Assembly: GCA_938008165.1 (NCBI GenBank)
Contig: CALLLP010000011.1
Coordinates: forward strand, 1-64,000
DNA: 64,000 bases
Direction: 5' to 3'
From: an uncultured Neomegalonema sp.
GTDB lineage: Bacteria; Pseudomonadota; Alphaproteobacteria; Rhodobacterales; Rhodobacteraceae
The position numbers and the translations under genes are program-made. Shown piece after piece: positions 8,209 through 17,670 of the stretch. The notes below the pieces were generated by a model. It was not told where the DNA came from. It saw nothing but the letters and a program-made list of their open reading frames with translations, and made no database searches. The first letter of the stretch is position 1. Each line of letters begins with the position of its first letter.

Positions 8209-9300
8209 GTGACCAAGACCCCGATCATCCCAAATCTGCCCCGTCGTGCCGTTCTGACCGGCGGGGCACTTGCGGTATCGCTGGCCGCGCCTTCTCTCGC
8301 ACAGGGACGTCTGAGCCTGTCGATGGCGACGTCCTGGGGGCGGCTGGTGCCGGGGCCGGGCGTCTCTGCGCAGCGGCTGGCCGAGAGTATCGAAGCCCTG
8401 AGCGGTGGACGGATCGCGGTGAAGGTGTATCCGGCGGGCGAGCGGGTTCCGGCGCTGGGCGTCTTCGATGCGGTGGCGAATCGATCCGTCGATCTGGGGC
8501 ATACGGCGGCGGCTTTCAATGCGGGCAAGCGGCGGGCGGCGGCGATGTTCACCGCCGTTCCCTTCGGCATGACGCCGGGCGAGCATGCGGCGTGGCTGTA
8601 TGACGGCGATGGGCTGGATCTGTGGCGGGATTTATACGCGCCGTTCAATCTTGTACCGTTGATGGCCAGCAATACCGGGCCATCCATGGGCGGCTGGTTC
8701 ACAAAACCCATCGAGACCTTGGCCGATATGCGCGGTCTCAGGATGCGCATCGCGGGGCTTGGCGGCGCGGTGATGACGGCGCTCGGCGTTTCGGCGGTAT
8801 CCCTGCCCCCCGGTGAGATTGGCGTGGGGCTGAAGGCGGGCACCATCGATGCGGCGGAATTCGCCGGACCGGCGGCGGACGAGGCGCTGCGCCTGTTTGA
8901 GGCGGCGCGCTATTATACCGGCCCCGGCTTTCACGAGCCGAACGGGGCGGCGGAACTGTTGGTCAATGCGGATGTCTGGGCGGGGCTGGACCCCGATCTA
9001 CGCGCGGTGCTGACCCTCGCCTGTCGCGCGGAGCATGACCGCTCGCTTGCCGCTGCGACCCATGACGGGGCGCTGGCCCTGCGCCGGATGACCCGTGACG
9101 AGGCGGCCATCCTGCGCGACTGGCCAGAGGATGTCGTCGAAGCGGCGCGCGAGGCGTCGCGGGAGGTGATGCAGGGGGTCGCGGCAGAGGATGCGCTCTC
9201 TGCCCGGATCGTGGACTCCTATCGCCGGACTCAGAATCTGCTCGCCGGATATGCGTCGGCCTTGCCGGGGGCCTATATGGCGATGCGCGCCGACGGGTGA
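8209..9300 (+). CDS. TRAP transporter DctP-type solute-binding protein
   Basis: A 363-residue periplasmic binding protein of the DctP family, from a GTG at 8209 with GGAG ten bases upstream. The frame is open to 8131, but the extra 26 residues would place the twin-arginine motif (LPRRAVLTGGALAVSLAAPSLAQG) too far in. Family features are the LSMATSWG strand, LSGGRIAVKVYPAGE near residue 60, and GVGLKAGTIDAAEFAGPAADE around residue 200. The GMTPGEHAAWLY segment is typical of DctP proteins that bind 2-oxo or mandelate-type carboxylates. No DctQ/DctM permease is adjacent, so this is an orphan binding protein; its partner must be elsewhere. Confidence 0.88.
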   Translation: MTKTPIIPNLPRRAVLTGGALAVSLAAPSLAQGRLSLSMATSWGRLVPGPGVSAQRLAESIEALSGGRIAVKVYPAGERVPALGVFDAVANRSVDLGHTAAAFNAGKRRAAAMFTAVPFGMTPGEHAAWLYDGDGLDLWRDLYAPFNLVPLMASNTGPSMGGWFTKPIETLADMRGLRMRIAGLGGAVMTALGVSAVSLPPGEIGVGLKAGTIDAAEFAGPAADEALRLFEAARYYTGPGFHEPNGAAELLVNADVWAGLDPDLRAVLTLACRAEHDRSLAAATHDGALALRRMTRDEAAILRDWPEDVVEAAREASREVMQGVAAEDALSARIVDSYRRTQNLLAGYASALPGAYMAMRADG

Positions 9301-9399
9301 TCCCCGTGTGACAAGAACGCGGGAGCGGGTTTTCCACGGGACAGGCTGGCGCGAAGGCGGTAGCGTCGCCCGTGAACGCAACGCCGGAGGGAAAGAGCC

Positions 9400-11373
9400 A
9401 TGTTCAGCAAGATCCTGATCGCGAACCGGGGCGAGATCGCCTGCCGGGTGATGCGAACGGCGGCGCGGATGGGGATTCGCACCGTTGCGGTCTATTCCGA
9501 TGCCGATGCCGATGCGCTGCATACGCTAACCGCCGATGAGGCTGTGCGAATCGGCCCTGCCCCGGTTTCCGACAGCTACCTGCGAATCGAGGCGATCATT
9601 GATGCCTGCAAGCGCACAGGGGCCGAGGCGGTCCACCCCGGTTATGGCTTTTTGTCCGAAAACCCCGCCTTTGCCGAGCGGTTGGCGGCGCAAGGGATCG
9701 CCTTTATCGGTCCTTCGGCCAAGGCGATCCGGGCGATGGGCCTCAAGGACGCCGCGAAACGGTTGATGCAAGACGCGGGCGTGCCTGTGGTGCCCGGCTA
9801 TCATGGCGAAGGACAGGACCCCGACCAATTGCTCGTCGAGGCACAGCAGATCGGCTTTCCGGTGCTGATCAAGGCCCGCGCGGGGGGCGGGGGCAAGGGG
9901 ATGCGCCGGGTCGATCTGAAAGAAGAATTCGCCGACGCGCTGGCCAGTGCGCGCAGCGAGGGCGAAAAAAGCTTTGGGGATGGCCATGTCCTGATCGAAA
10001 AATATGTCGGGCGGCCGCGCCATGTCGAGGTGCAGGTCTTTGCCGACCGGCATAATCCCCCCGTGTATCTGTTCGAGCGCGATTGTTCGTTGCAACGGCG
10101 ACATCAGAAGGTCATCGAGGAAGCCCCCGCCCCCGGCATGACCGCCGGAATGCGCGCCGCCATGGGTGAGGCGGCGGTGCGCGCGGCGGCGACGATCGGC
10201 TATGAGGGCGCCGGAACGGTCGAGTTTCTGGTGGATGCCAGCGATGGCCTGCGCACGGACCGCTTTTACTTCATGGAGATGAATACGCGTTTGCAGGTCG
10301 AGCATCCCGTGACCGAGGCGATCACCGGCGTCGATCTGGTCGAATGGCAAATCCGGGCGGCGGCGGGCGAGGCGGTGGTTCCCGCGCAGGACGATCTCGA
10401 ATTTCTGGGCCATGCTTTCGAGGCGCGGATCTATGCCGAGGATGCCGCTAAGGGCTTTTTGCCCGCGACCGGGCGGCTGGAGCGCATGGTGATGCCCGAC
10501 CGCACCGCGCGCATCGATACCGGCGTGCGCGAAGGCGATACCGTCACCGCCCATTACGACCCGATGATCGCCAAGGTCATCGTCCATGACCGCACCCGCG
10601 CGGCGGCCTTGATCAAGCTGCGCGCTGCGCTCGATGGCACCCGGATCGCGGGCACGGTTACGAATGTCGAGTTTCTGCGCGCCCTTGCCGCCGATCCCGG
10701 CTTTGCCGATGGCGATGTGGATACGGGCCTGATCGAGCGCGGCATGGATCGGTTTGTGCCGGTCGAGGCAGTGTCTGCCGAGGCCGAGACACTGGCGGCC
10801 TTGATGGCGATCGGCCTGCCCGGTGAAACGGCAGATGGACCATGGGGCACGCTCCTGGGATGGCGCGCGTGGGGTGTCGCGCAACATTCGGTGACGATCC
10901 TGCGCATGGGCGAGCCGGTCGAGGCCCGGATTCGCATTCATGCGCCGGGCCGCTATGGCGTTCGCATCGATGGCGTTGTGCGCGAGGTCGTTCTCGGAAT
11001 GCAGGGCCGGGTCGAGATCGACGGGCGGCGTCTGTCGGCAGAGATGCTCTGGCGGGGCCATGACATCCTCGTGCTGATGGATGGCGAGGCATTTACCTAT
11101 GGCACCCGCGACCCCCTCGCGGTTGCGGCGGGGCCGGGGCCGGGGCCGGGGGGCGACGCCATTCTCGCGCCCATGCCCGGCGCAATTCTCAGCGTTGCGG
11201 CCAAGGCGGGCGAGGTGGTCGAAATGGGTCAGACCGTGATCGTCATGGAAGCGATGAAGATGGAACAATCCCTCAAGGCCCCCCGTGCCGGAACCATCGC
11301 CGAGGTGATGGTGGGGGCGGGCGATCAGGTTGGCGATGGCGATACGCTCGTGACGCTGACGCCGGATGAATGA
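9400..11373 (+). CDS. biotin-dependent acyl-CoA carboxylase alpha subunit (3-methylcrotonyl-CoA type)
   Basis: A 657-residue protein with an ATP-grasp biotin carboxylase domain (residues about 1-445, starting KILIANRGEIACRV, with the glycine-rich KARAGGGGKGMR loop near 165) and a C-terminal biotinyl domain whose EAMKMEQ motif near residue 617 carries the biotinylated Lys. It makes carboxybiotin for a separate carboxyltransferase subunit. The length and VPVVPGYHGEGQDPDQL resemble 3-methylcrotonyl-CoA carboxylase alpha (leucine degradation) more than propionyl- or acetyl-CoA carboxylase, but this is judged by eye. No carboxyltransferase subunit or other leucine genes are adjacent, which is unusual. 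GGAGGG sits 12 bases before the ATG. Confidence 0.88.
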   Translation: MFSKILIANRGEIACRVMRTAARMGIRTVAVYSDADADALHTLTADEAVRIGPAPVSDSYLRIEAIIDACKRTGAEAVHPGYGFLSENPAFAERLAAQGIAFIGPSAKAIRAMGLKDAAKRLMQDAGVPVVPGYHGEGQDPDQLLVEAQQIGFPVLIKARAGGGGKGMRRVDLKEEFADALASARSEGEKSFGDGHVLIEKYVGRPRHVEVQVFADRHNPPVYLFERDCSLQRRHQKVIEEAPAPGMTAGMRAAMGEAAVRAAATIGYEGAGTVEFLVDASDGLRTDRFYFMEMNTRLQVEHPVTEAITGVDLVEWQIRAAAGEAVVPAQDDLEFLGHAFEARIYAEDAAKGFLPATGRLERMVMPDRTARIDTGVREGDTVTAHYDPMIAKVIVHDRTRAAALIKLRAALDGTRIAGTVTNVEFLRALAADPGFADGDVDTGLIERGMDRFVPVEAVSAEAETLAALMAIGLPGETADGPWGTLLGWRAWGVAQHSVTILRMGEPVEARIRIHAPGRYGVRIDGVVREVVLGMQGRVEIDGRRLSAEMLWRGHDILVLMDGEAFTYGTRDPLAVAAGPGPGPGGDAILAPMPGAILSVAAKAGEVVEMGQTVIVMEAMKMEQSLKAPRAGTIAEVMVGAGDQVGDGDTLVTLTPDE

Positions 11374-11401
11374 TCGCGGCGTTGCGTCGACATCATCACG
11401 G

Positions 11402-11785
11402 TTACCCGGCGCGATCCGAGGGATGGTCGATCCCGTCCATCAGCGGCACATTCTGATAATCGCGGATATCGACCCCTTCGATACAGCCCAGATTGACACC
11501 GTATTCCGTCGGATCCGAGCGGCGGCGGTGATGTGTTGCGATGCCGCATATGCCGCAGAACCAGTGCTCCGCCGTCATTGTTCCGAATGCGTAGAGTCGC
11601 AGCGCGTCTTGGCCCTTCACCACGCGTAGCGCCGCCAAGGGAAGCGAGGCGACGATGGTGCCCCGGCGGCGGCACATCGAACAATCGCAGCGGCGCGGAT
11701 CGACGATCCCTTCCGGTCCCTCCGGCATATCGAGGGCCAGTTCTACGGCTCCGCAATGGCATGTCGCGCGTCTTTTCGTTCCCAT
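11402..11785 (-). CDS. GFA/CENP-V family zinc-binding protein
   Basis: A 127-residue protein starting at the ATG 11783-11785 (GGAG just upstream; the open frame upstream is rejected). The Cys pattern CHCGAV near residue 9, CDCSMCRRRG near 33 and FCGICG near 74 is the zinc-binding signature of the GFA family (glutathione-dependent formaldehyde-activating enzyme, mammalian CENP-V). Formaldehyde activation itself is disputed for the family, so only the fold and zinc binding are safe. It converges with the carboxylase gene, with a 28-bp gap. Confidence 0.85.
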   Translation of the reverse strand: MGTKRRATCHCGAVELALDMPEGPEGIVDPRRCDCSMCRRRGTIVASLPLAALRVVKGQDALRLYAFGTMTAEHWFCGICGIATHHRRRSDPTEYGVNLGCIEGVDIRDYQNVPLMDGIDHPSDRAG

Positions 11786-11941
11786 GGCTCCGGCTCCCCT
11801 TCGGTGTTCGGTCAGTGGATAACGGCCTTTGACTCGGAAATTGTGCCAGAACAAAACTATAGAGCAGCGGGACATACGCGCCATGATTCCATGGCGGCGT
11901 GTGTTCGGGGGGGGGAGGCTGTTTGCGATGATCCGGCGGGG

Positions 11942-12661
11942 TTATCCCCGCCATGTCCGAACAGGCCCGGTATCGAGATGGATGAAGCCTGCGCGGGGGT
12001 AGTAGCCTACGCCCCCGGCGCCCATCTTCAGCGCCAGTTTGCGGACCTTGTTCGTGGAGACGCCGGGCAGGCGGATATCCGCGGCCATGCCGCGCATGTG
12101 ATAGCTGTTCTTGGCCACGGCCCGGTTTCGGCGGCGGAGCATGTTATTCGTCTGCTGCGAGCGATAGCCTGAGACAACGGTGATCGGCTGATCGAAGCCG
12201 ATCTCCTCCTGTACCATCGAGAGCAGGTCGATGAGGCTGCGGTCGATCTTGAACACCTCGTCCCGGCGCCAGTCGCGCAGCAGATGGTCGATCTCGCCAA
12301 GGGCATCGTCATACATGACCGGCCCGGCGCGGAAGACATCATCGAAAATTTCGCCCGTGCGTTGCGCCCGTATCTTCAGGCGATGCTCGCGGCTATCGTC
12401 ATACCCAAAATCGATGCGCAGAGGTTTGCGCGAAGGTTCGGGAAAATCCAGTACGCGCTTGACCGCCGGTTCGGGCTGCACCTCGGACAAAACGTGATAT
12501 TCGACCCGCGCGCCCCAGCCACGATCGGCGCGATAGGTCGCGACGGCGGCCTTGTCGAGGCTGTCGTAAATCGGGCTCATGCCTGCCAGAGCGGGAGCGG
12601 CTCCAGCGAGGGAATAGCCTGCAGCGGCGGTCAGAAAGGTGCGTCGGGTGGTATCGGCCAT
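11942..12661 (-). CDS. DUF882/YcbK-like exported protein (peptidase M15-like fold)
   Basis: A 239-residue protein with a twin-arginine signal (TTRRTFLTAAAGYSLAGAAPALA). The C-terminal half has the LAS-type metallopeptidase landmarks of DUF882/YcbK: SGYRSQQTN near residue 170, HMRGMAADIRLPG (His and Asp ligands) near 193, and GFIHLDTG (His ligand) near the end. Such proteins act on, or bind, murein in the periplasm; E. coli YcbK's role is not settled. The N-terminal 100 residues are not recognised. The ATG at 12659-12661 is preferred to an upstream start because it begins the Tat signal. A shorter paralogue lies at 53032-53589. The gene diverges from lysS. Confidence 0.85.
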   Translation of the reverse strand: MADTTRRTFLTAAAGYSLAGAAPALAGMSPIYDSLDKAAVATYRADRGWGARVEYHVLSEVQPEPAVKRVLDFPEPSRKPLRIDFGYDDSREHRLKIRAQRTGEIFDDVFRAGPVMYDDALGEIDHLLRDWRRDEVFKIDRSLIDLLSMVQEEIGFDQPITVVSGYRSQQTNNMLRRRNRAVAKNSYHMRGMAADIRLPGVSTNKVRKLALKMGAGGVGYYPRAGFIHLDTGPVRTWRG

Positions 12662-12840
12662 TGCGTTGGTCGTCCCTTGTCGTACAGCGTATTGGATCAA
12701 GCAGGCCGTATAGTAGGGATCGAAAGTTTAACAATCGTTAACGCCTGCGCGGCCCGTATCGCATTGACGTAAGGCTTACCGAGGGTTACGGGACGGAAGT
12801 TCAGAAAAGATTCATCCTTATACAGACGCCGGAACCCACG

Positions 12841-14409
12841 ATGACCGAGTTGCGCGAGACCGCCCTGACCTCGAAAGCATGGCCCTTCGAAGAAGCGCGA
12901 AAGCTGGCCAAACGTTTTGCCAAGGCTCCGCCGGAAAAGGGGTATGTGCTGTTCGAGACGGGATACGGCCCCTCCGGCCTGCCGCATATCGGCACGTTCG
13001 GCGAAGTGGCGCGCACCACGATGATTCGCCGCGCCTTCGAGGCGATCAGCGATATTCCGACCCGGCTCATCTGCTTTTCGGACGATATGGACGGGATGCG
13101 CAAAATTCCCGACAACGTGCCCGATTCGGCCATGCTGGCCGAGCATTTGCACAAGCCGCTGACTTCGGTGCCCGATCCGTTCGGGGAATTCGACAGCTTT
13201 GGAAATCATAATAACGCCATGCTGCGGCGATTCTTGGATACCTTTGGCTTCGAGTACGAATTTGTCAGCGCGACGGATTATTACACATCGGGTCAGATGG
13301 ACGCGATTTTGATGCGCGCCGCCGAGCGCTACGACGCCATCATGGCCATCATGCTCAAATCGCTGCGCGAGGAACGCCAGCAGACCTATTCGATCTTTTT
13401 GCCGATTTCGCCCCAGTCCGGCCGCGTCCTCTATGTGCCCATGAAAGACGTGAACGCGCAGGACGGCACGGTCACTTTTGACGACGAGGACGGGACCGAG
13501 ACGACCCTGCCGGTCACCGGCGGCAATGTGAAACTGCAATGGAAGCCCGATTTCGGGGCGCGTTGGGCCGCGCTAGGGGTCGATTTCGAGATGTACGGCA
13601 AGGATCACTCGACCAATACGCCGATCTATGACGGTATCTGCAAGGTGTTGGGGGGCCGTGCGCCGGAGCATTTCACCTATGAACTGTTTCTCGACGACAA
13701 GGGCGCGAAAATCTCGAAATCCGCTGGAAATGGCCTGTCGGTCGATGAATGGCTCGCCTATGCACCGACCGAGAGCCTGAGCTATTTCATGTTTCAGAAG
13801 CCAAAAACGGCAAAGCGGCTCTATTTCGACGTGATCCCCACGGCGGTCGACGAATATCAACAGCAATTGCGCGCCTATGAAGGGCAGGACATGGCGAAGC
13901 GCCTCGCCAATCCCGTCTGGCATATCCATAACGGACAGCCGCCCAAAAGCGCCATGCCGGTCAGCTTTTCGATGTTGCTCAATCTTGCCAGTGCGGCGGG
14001 GGCCGAGGATAAGGAAACGCTGTGGGGCTTTATCCGCAAATATGCCCCCGATGCGACCGCCGAGAGCCATCCGGTGCTCGATCAGGCGGCCGAGGGCGCG
14101 GTGCGGTATTACCACGATCGAATCGCCCCCTTCAAACAACGCCGCGCGCCGGAGGAAAAAGAACGCACCGCGTTGGCCGATCTGCGCAATCGCCTTTCCA
14201 ATGCGCCCTCCGGTCTCGACGGTGAGGCGCTGCAATCCATCGTCTACGAAGTCGGCATGGCCCATGAATTCGACCCCCTGCGTGGATGGTTTACGGCGAT
14301 CTACGAAACATTGCTGGGGCAATCGCAGGGGCCGCGTTTCGGGGGCTTTATCGAGCTTTACGGCGTGCCGGAGACCGTCGCCCTGATCGACGAGACGCTC
14401 GCGGAATAA
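12841..14409 (+). CDS. lysS: lysyl-tRNA synthetase, class I
   Basis: A 522-residue class I LysRS, the Rossmann-fold form found in archaea and most alphaproteobacteria instead of class II LysS. The HIGH equivalent is [12 protein letters not shown] (near residue 43) and the KMSKS equivalent is [12 protein letters not shown] (near 285). It charges tRNA-Lys in the cytosol. The start at ATG 12841 follows a GGAA element and gives a normal N-terminus. The gene sits alone, 179 bp from the divergent DUF882 gene and 122 bp before the ABC exporter. This gene type is one of the better taxonomic pointers in the window. Confidence 0.96.
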   Translation: MTELRETALTSKAWPFEEARKLAKRFAKAPPEKGYVLFETGYGPSGLPHIGTFGEVARTTMIRRAFEAISDIPTRLICFSDDMDGMRKIPDNVPDSAMLAEHLHKPLTSVPDPFGEFDSFGNHNNAMLRRFLDTFGFEYEFVSATDYYTSGQMDAILMRAAERYDAIMAIMLKSLREERQQTYSIFLPISPQSGRVLYVPMKDVNAQDGTVTFDDEDGTETTLPVTGGNVKLQWKPDFGARWAALGVDFEMYGKDHSTNTPIYDGICKVLGGRAPEHFTYELFLDDKGAKISKSAGNGLSVDEWLAYAPTESLSYFMFQKPKTAKRLYFDVIPTAVDEYQQQLRAYEGQDMAKRLANPVWHIHNGQPPKSAMPVSFSMLLNLASAAGAEDKETLWGFIRKYAPDATAESHPVLDQAAEGAVRYYHDRIAPFKQRRAPEEKERTALADLRNRLSNAPSGLDGEALQSIVYEVGMAHEFDPLRGWFTAIYETLLGQSQGPRFGGFIELYGVPETVALIDETLAE

Positions 14410-14531
14410 TTCTTGTGAGACTGTTGCAGGGCTACTCGCTCTGCGGGGATTCTGGGGAGAGGGGATTGAAAGGGGTGGTTCTCCCGTAAGAAGGGGATAT
14501 ACCCGCGGCCAAACAGGAGCGCGCACGAGTT

Positions 14532-16343
14532 TTGGCCGATACTGCCCCCTCGCCCCCCGTCAAGAAGATGAAGGATGACGGGTTGACCCTCGCGGAGCCG
14601 CAGGCGCGGATGCTGCTGGGGCGTTTGTGGCACGACTACGTCAAGCATCATATGAAGGTGCTGGCCTTTGCCGTCGTCATGATGATGCTGGAGGGCAGCG
14701 TCCTTGGGGCGCTTTCGTATCTCGTCGCCCCGATGTTCGATCAAGTGCTGATCGCGAAGGACCGGGGCGCGATGTTCTGGATCGGTGCGCTGGTCTTTGG
14801 CTTGTTCTCGATGCGGGCGATTACGGGGTTCATCCAGCGGATTCTGGTGGTCAGGATCGGCCTGCGGGTGGTGAATGACCTTCAAAAAGATCTGCTGGCG
14901 CATCTGTTATCGCTGGATACATCCTTCTTTCAGCACCATTCGCCCGGCATCCTGATCGAGCGGGTGCGCGGCGATGCGCAGACCTTGCAGAATATCGCCG
15001 CGAGCACGCTGATGAGTCTTGGGCGTGACAGTGTCAGCCTGATTTCGCTGATCGGGGTTGCGCTGTATTATGACTGGAAACTGACGCTGATCGCGTTTTT
15101 GGGCGTGCCATTGCTGGTCTATCCGATGTCCCTGACCCAGAAGCGGATTCGCGGCAATACGCGGGTGTCGCGGCAGGCTTCGGCGCAAATCTCCAATCGC
15201 CTCGACGAAGTGTTTCACGGCGTTCATGCCATCAAGGTCAATCGCCTCGAAGACCATGAGCGCACCCGGTTTCGCGACGAGGTCGATGGGTTCCTGAACC
15301 TTCAGATGCGTGCAGAAATCGGGCAATCGGCCTTGCCCGCCCTGATCGACATCCTCGCCGCCGCCGGGTTCCTCGGCGTGCTGGTCTATGGGGGCAGCGA
15401 GATCATCGACGGGGATAAATCGCCGGGCGAGTTTCTCAGCTTCTTTGCGGCGGTGGGGCTGGTCTTCGATCCGCTGCGACGTCTGAGCGCGGTTTCGGGG
15501 CGCTTCCAGTCTGCATTGGCGTCGCTGGAGCGGCTCTACGGCCTGTTCGATGCCCGGCCCGATATTACCGATCCGGTTCCGGCACAGGTGAAAGCGGCGC
15601 CCGACGATACCGCCATCGCGCTGCGCGATGTGCATTTCCGCTATGACGATGCGCCGGTCCTGCGCGGTTTGTCCTTCACGGCGGAGGCGGGCAAGACGAC
15701 GGCGCTGGTCGGGCATTCGGGGGCGGGAAAAAGCACGGTGTTTCATCTGCTTACCCGCCTGATCGATCCGCAATCGGGCGAGGTCAGCATCGGCGGTGTG
15801 CCGGTTTCATCAATGACGCTTGCCGATCTGCGCGGCTTCTTCTCGGTGGTCAGTCAGGAAGCGGCCCTGTTCGACGAAACGATTCGCTACAATTTCCGCC
15901 TCGGCAAGCTCGATGCCACGGATGCGCAGATCGATGCGGTGGCCGAACGCGCCTTCGTCACGGATTTTGCCAGGGATCAGCCCGAAGGTCTCGATACCCG
16001 TGTCGGCCCGCGCGGCGGCTCGCTATCGGGTGGACAGCGCCAGCGGATCGTCATCGGGCGCGCCATGCTGCGCGATGCCCCGATCCTGTTGCTCGACGAG
16101 CCGACCTCCGCGCTCGATGCCTCTGCCGAAGCGACAATCCAGAAGGCCCTGTCCCGTCTGTCGCAGGACCGGACAACCCTCGTCATCGCCCACCGACTCG
16201 CCACCATCCGCGATGCCGACAAGATCGTCGTGATGGATAAGGGGATGGTCGTCGATGAAGGGCGGCATGAGGAGCTTTTGTCCCGAGGTGGCCTGTATGC
16301 CGACCTCTATAATCTGCAGTTCAGGACAGGTGCCGCAACGTAA
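14532..16343 (+). CDS. MsbA-type ABC exporter (fused permease and ATPase)
   Basis: A 603-residue half-transporter: six-helix type I exporter domain (residues about 25-330) fused to a nucleotide-binding domain with Walker A GHSGAGKST near 394, signature LSGGQRQR near 500 and Walker B ILLLDEPTSALD. It dimerises in the inner membrane to export a lipid, drug or peptide. The family includes MsbA (lipid A flippase), but subfamily and substrate cannot be fixed here. The start codon is TTG at 14532 with AGGAG 12 bases upstream; the ATG at 14568 is an alternative. The following importer ATPase is 78 bp downstream and functionally unrelated. Confidence 0.9.
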   Translation: MADTAPSPPVKKMKDDGLTLAEPQARMLLGRLWHDYVKHHMKVLAFAVVMMMLEGSVLGALSYLVAPMFDQVLIAKDRGAMFWIGALVFGLFSMRAITGFIQRILVVRIGLRVVNDLQKDLLAHLLSLDTSFFQHHSPGILIERVRGDAQTLQNIAASTLMSLGRDSVSLISLIGVALYYDWKLTLIAFLGVPLLVYPMSLTQKRIRGNTRVSRQASAQISNRLDEVFHGVHAIKVNRLEDHERTRFRDEVDGFLNLQMRAEIGQSALPALIDILAAAGFLGVLVYGGSEIIDGDKSPGEFLSFFAAVGLVFDPLRRLSAVSGRFQSALASLERLYGLFDARPDITDPVPAQVKAAPDDTAIALRDVHFRYDDAPVLRGLSFTAEAGKTTALVGHSGAGKSTVFHLLTRLIDPQSGEVSIGGVPVSSMTLADLRGFFSVVSQEAALFDETIRYNFRLGKLDATDAQIDAVAERAFVTDFARDQPEGLDTRVGPRGGSLSGGQRQRIVIGRAMLRDAPILLLDEPTSALDASAEATIQKALSRLSQDRTTLVIAHRLATIRDADKIVVMDKGMVVDEGRHEELLSRGGLYADLYNLQFRTGAAT

Positions 16344-16420
16344 GCTGTTATAAACCTCTTGTTCAGCGGTCCTTGCCGTGCTTGTTTGCCCAAAATTCCG
16401 GTAAGCCCTTAGGAAGCCGT

Positions 16421-17527
16421 ATGACAGAAGCCGCGACGGACCGCCCCTTCGTACATTTTGATGGCGTTCAGAAAAGCTATGATGGTGAAACGCTGGTCGT
16501 GAAGAATCTCAATCTGGAGATCGCGCCCGGCGAATTCGTTACGATGCTTGGCCCTTCCGGCTCAGGAAAGACCACGTGCCTGATGATGCTGGCCGGGTTC
16601 GAGGCGGCGACCTCTGGTGAGATTTATCTCAAGGGTCAGCCGATCAACAACGTGCCCCCGCATAAGCGCAATATCGGCATGGTGTTCCAGAACTACGCGT
16701 TGTTCCCGCATATGACGGTGGCCGAAAACCTCGCCTTTCCGCTTCAGGTGCGCAAGATGCGCCGTGCGGATGTGAAGGCAAAGGTCGCCCGTGCGCTGGG
16801 CATGGTGCAGATGGACGATTTCGGCAATCGCAAGCCTGCCCAGCTTTCGGGTGGACAGCAACAGCGCGTGGCGCTGGCCCGTGCGCTGGTTTTCGAGCCG
16901 GAATTGGTGCTGATGGATGAACCGCTTGGCGCGCTCGACAAGCAGTTGCGCGAGCATATGCAATACGAGATCAAGCATATCCACGAACAGCTCGGCGTCA
17001 CGGTCGTGTATGTGACCCATGACCAGTCCGAGGCGCTGACGATGTCGGATCGTATCGCCGTGTTCGACGATGGCGTGATCCAGCAACTCGCTCCCCCCGC
17101 CGATCTCTACGAGCGCCCCGATAACGCCTTTGTGGCGCAGTTTATCGGCGAGAATAACCGCTTGCCCGGCATCGTCTCGGCGATCGAGAACGGGGTCGCG
17201 CTCGTCACGCTCGATCAAGGGCCGGATGTGCAGGCGCTTGCCGTGAATTGCGGGGCAGTCGGCAGCCGCACGATGCTGTCGATCCGCCCGGAGCGGGTGC
17301 AGGTCAATAATGTGGCGGGACCGAACCGGCTTGATGGCCATGTGCTCGAACTCATCTATCTGGGCGACCATATCCGGTGCCGGATGCAGGTATGCGGGCG
17401 CGATGATTTTATCGTCAAGGTGCCAAACTCCCCCGAACACGCGATGCTGCGCGAAGGGGAGACCTGTACAGTTGGCTGGAATACGGACGATTGCCGCGCG
17501 CTCGATCTTGCGCCCGGTGCAATGTAG
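16421..17527 (+). CDS. polyamine-type ABC importer ATPase (PotA family)
   Basis: A 368-residue ATPase: Walker A GPSGSGKTT near residue 46, Q-loop VFQNYALFPHMTVAEN, signature LSGGQQQR, Walker B ELVLMDEPLGALD, and a C-terminal TOBE regulatory domain from about residue 270. ATG 16421 has a clean AGGAAG ribosome binding site; the longer open frame is not used. It drives the permeases at 19065-21326, with the binding protein gene in between. The arrangement ATPase, binding protein, permease, permease and the PotA-like sequence indicate polyamine or related cation uptake; the exact substrate is unproven. Confidence 0.92.
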   Translation: MTEAATDRPFVHFDGVQKSYDGETLVVKNLNLEIAPGEFVTMLGPSGSGKTTCLMMLAGFEAATSGEIYLKGQPINNVPPHKRNIGMVFQNYALFPHMTVAENLAFPLQVRKMRRADVKAKVARALGMVQMDDFGNRKPAQLSGGQQQRVALARALVFEPELVLMDEPLGALDKQLREHMQYEIKHIHEQLGVTVVYVTHDQSEALTMSDRIAVFDDGVIQQLAPPADLYERPDNAFVAQFIGENNRLPGIVSAIENGVALVTLDQGPDVQALAVNCGAVGSRTMLSIRPERVQVNNVAGPNRLDGHVLELIYLGDHIRCRMQVCGRDDFIVKVPNSPEHAMLREGETCTVGWNTDDCRALDLAPGAM

Positions 17528-17670
17528 CCGGAGGGTGCGCTGTTGCATTGGCTTGACCGTCGACGCAGCACGATGCCATCCCTCAGGAATGCAGGGCACA
17601 AAGCCCGCATGGTATGACGGCGGAAGCGTTATTTCCGCATCGATGACAAAAGAATCGGGAGAATGATCAG

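Noticed and set aside
9526..11268. 580-codon minus-strand ORF
   Set aside because: Antisense to the biotin carboxylase subunit, which has clear family motifs.
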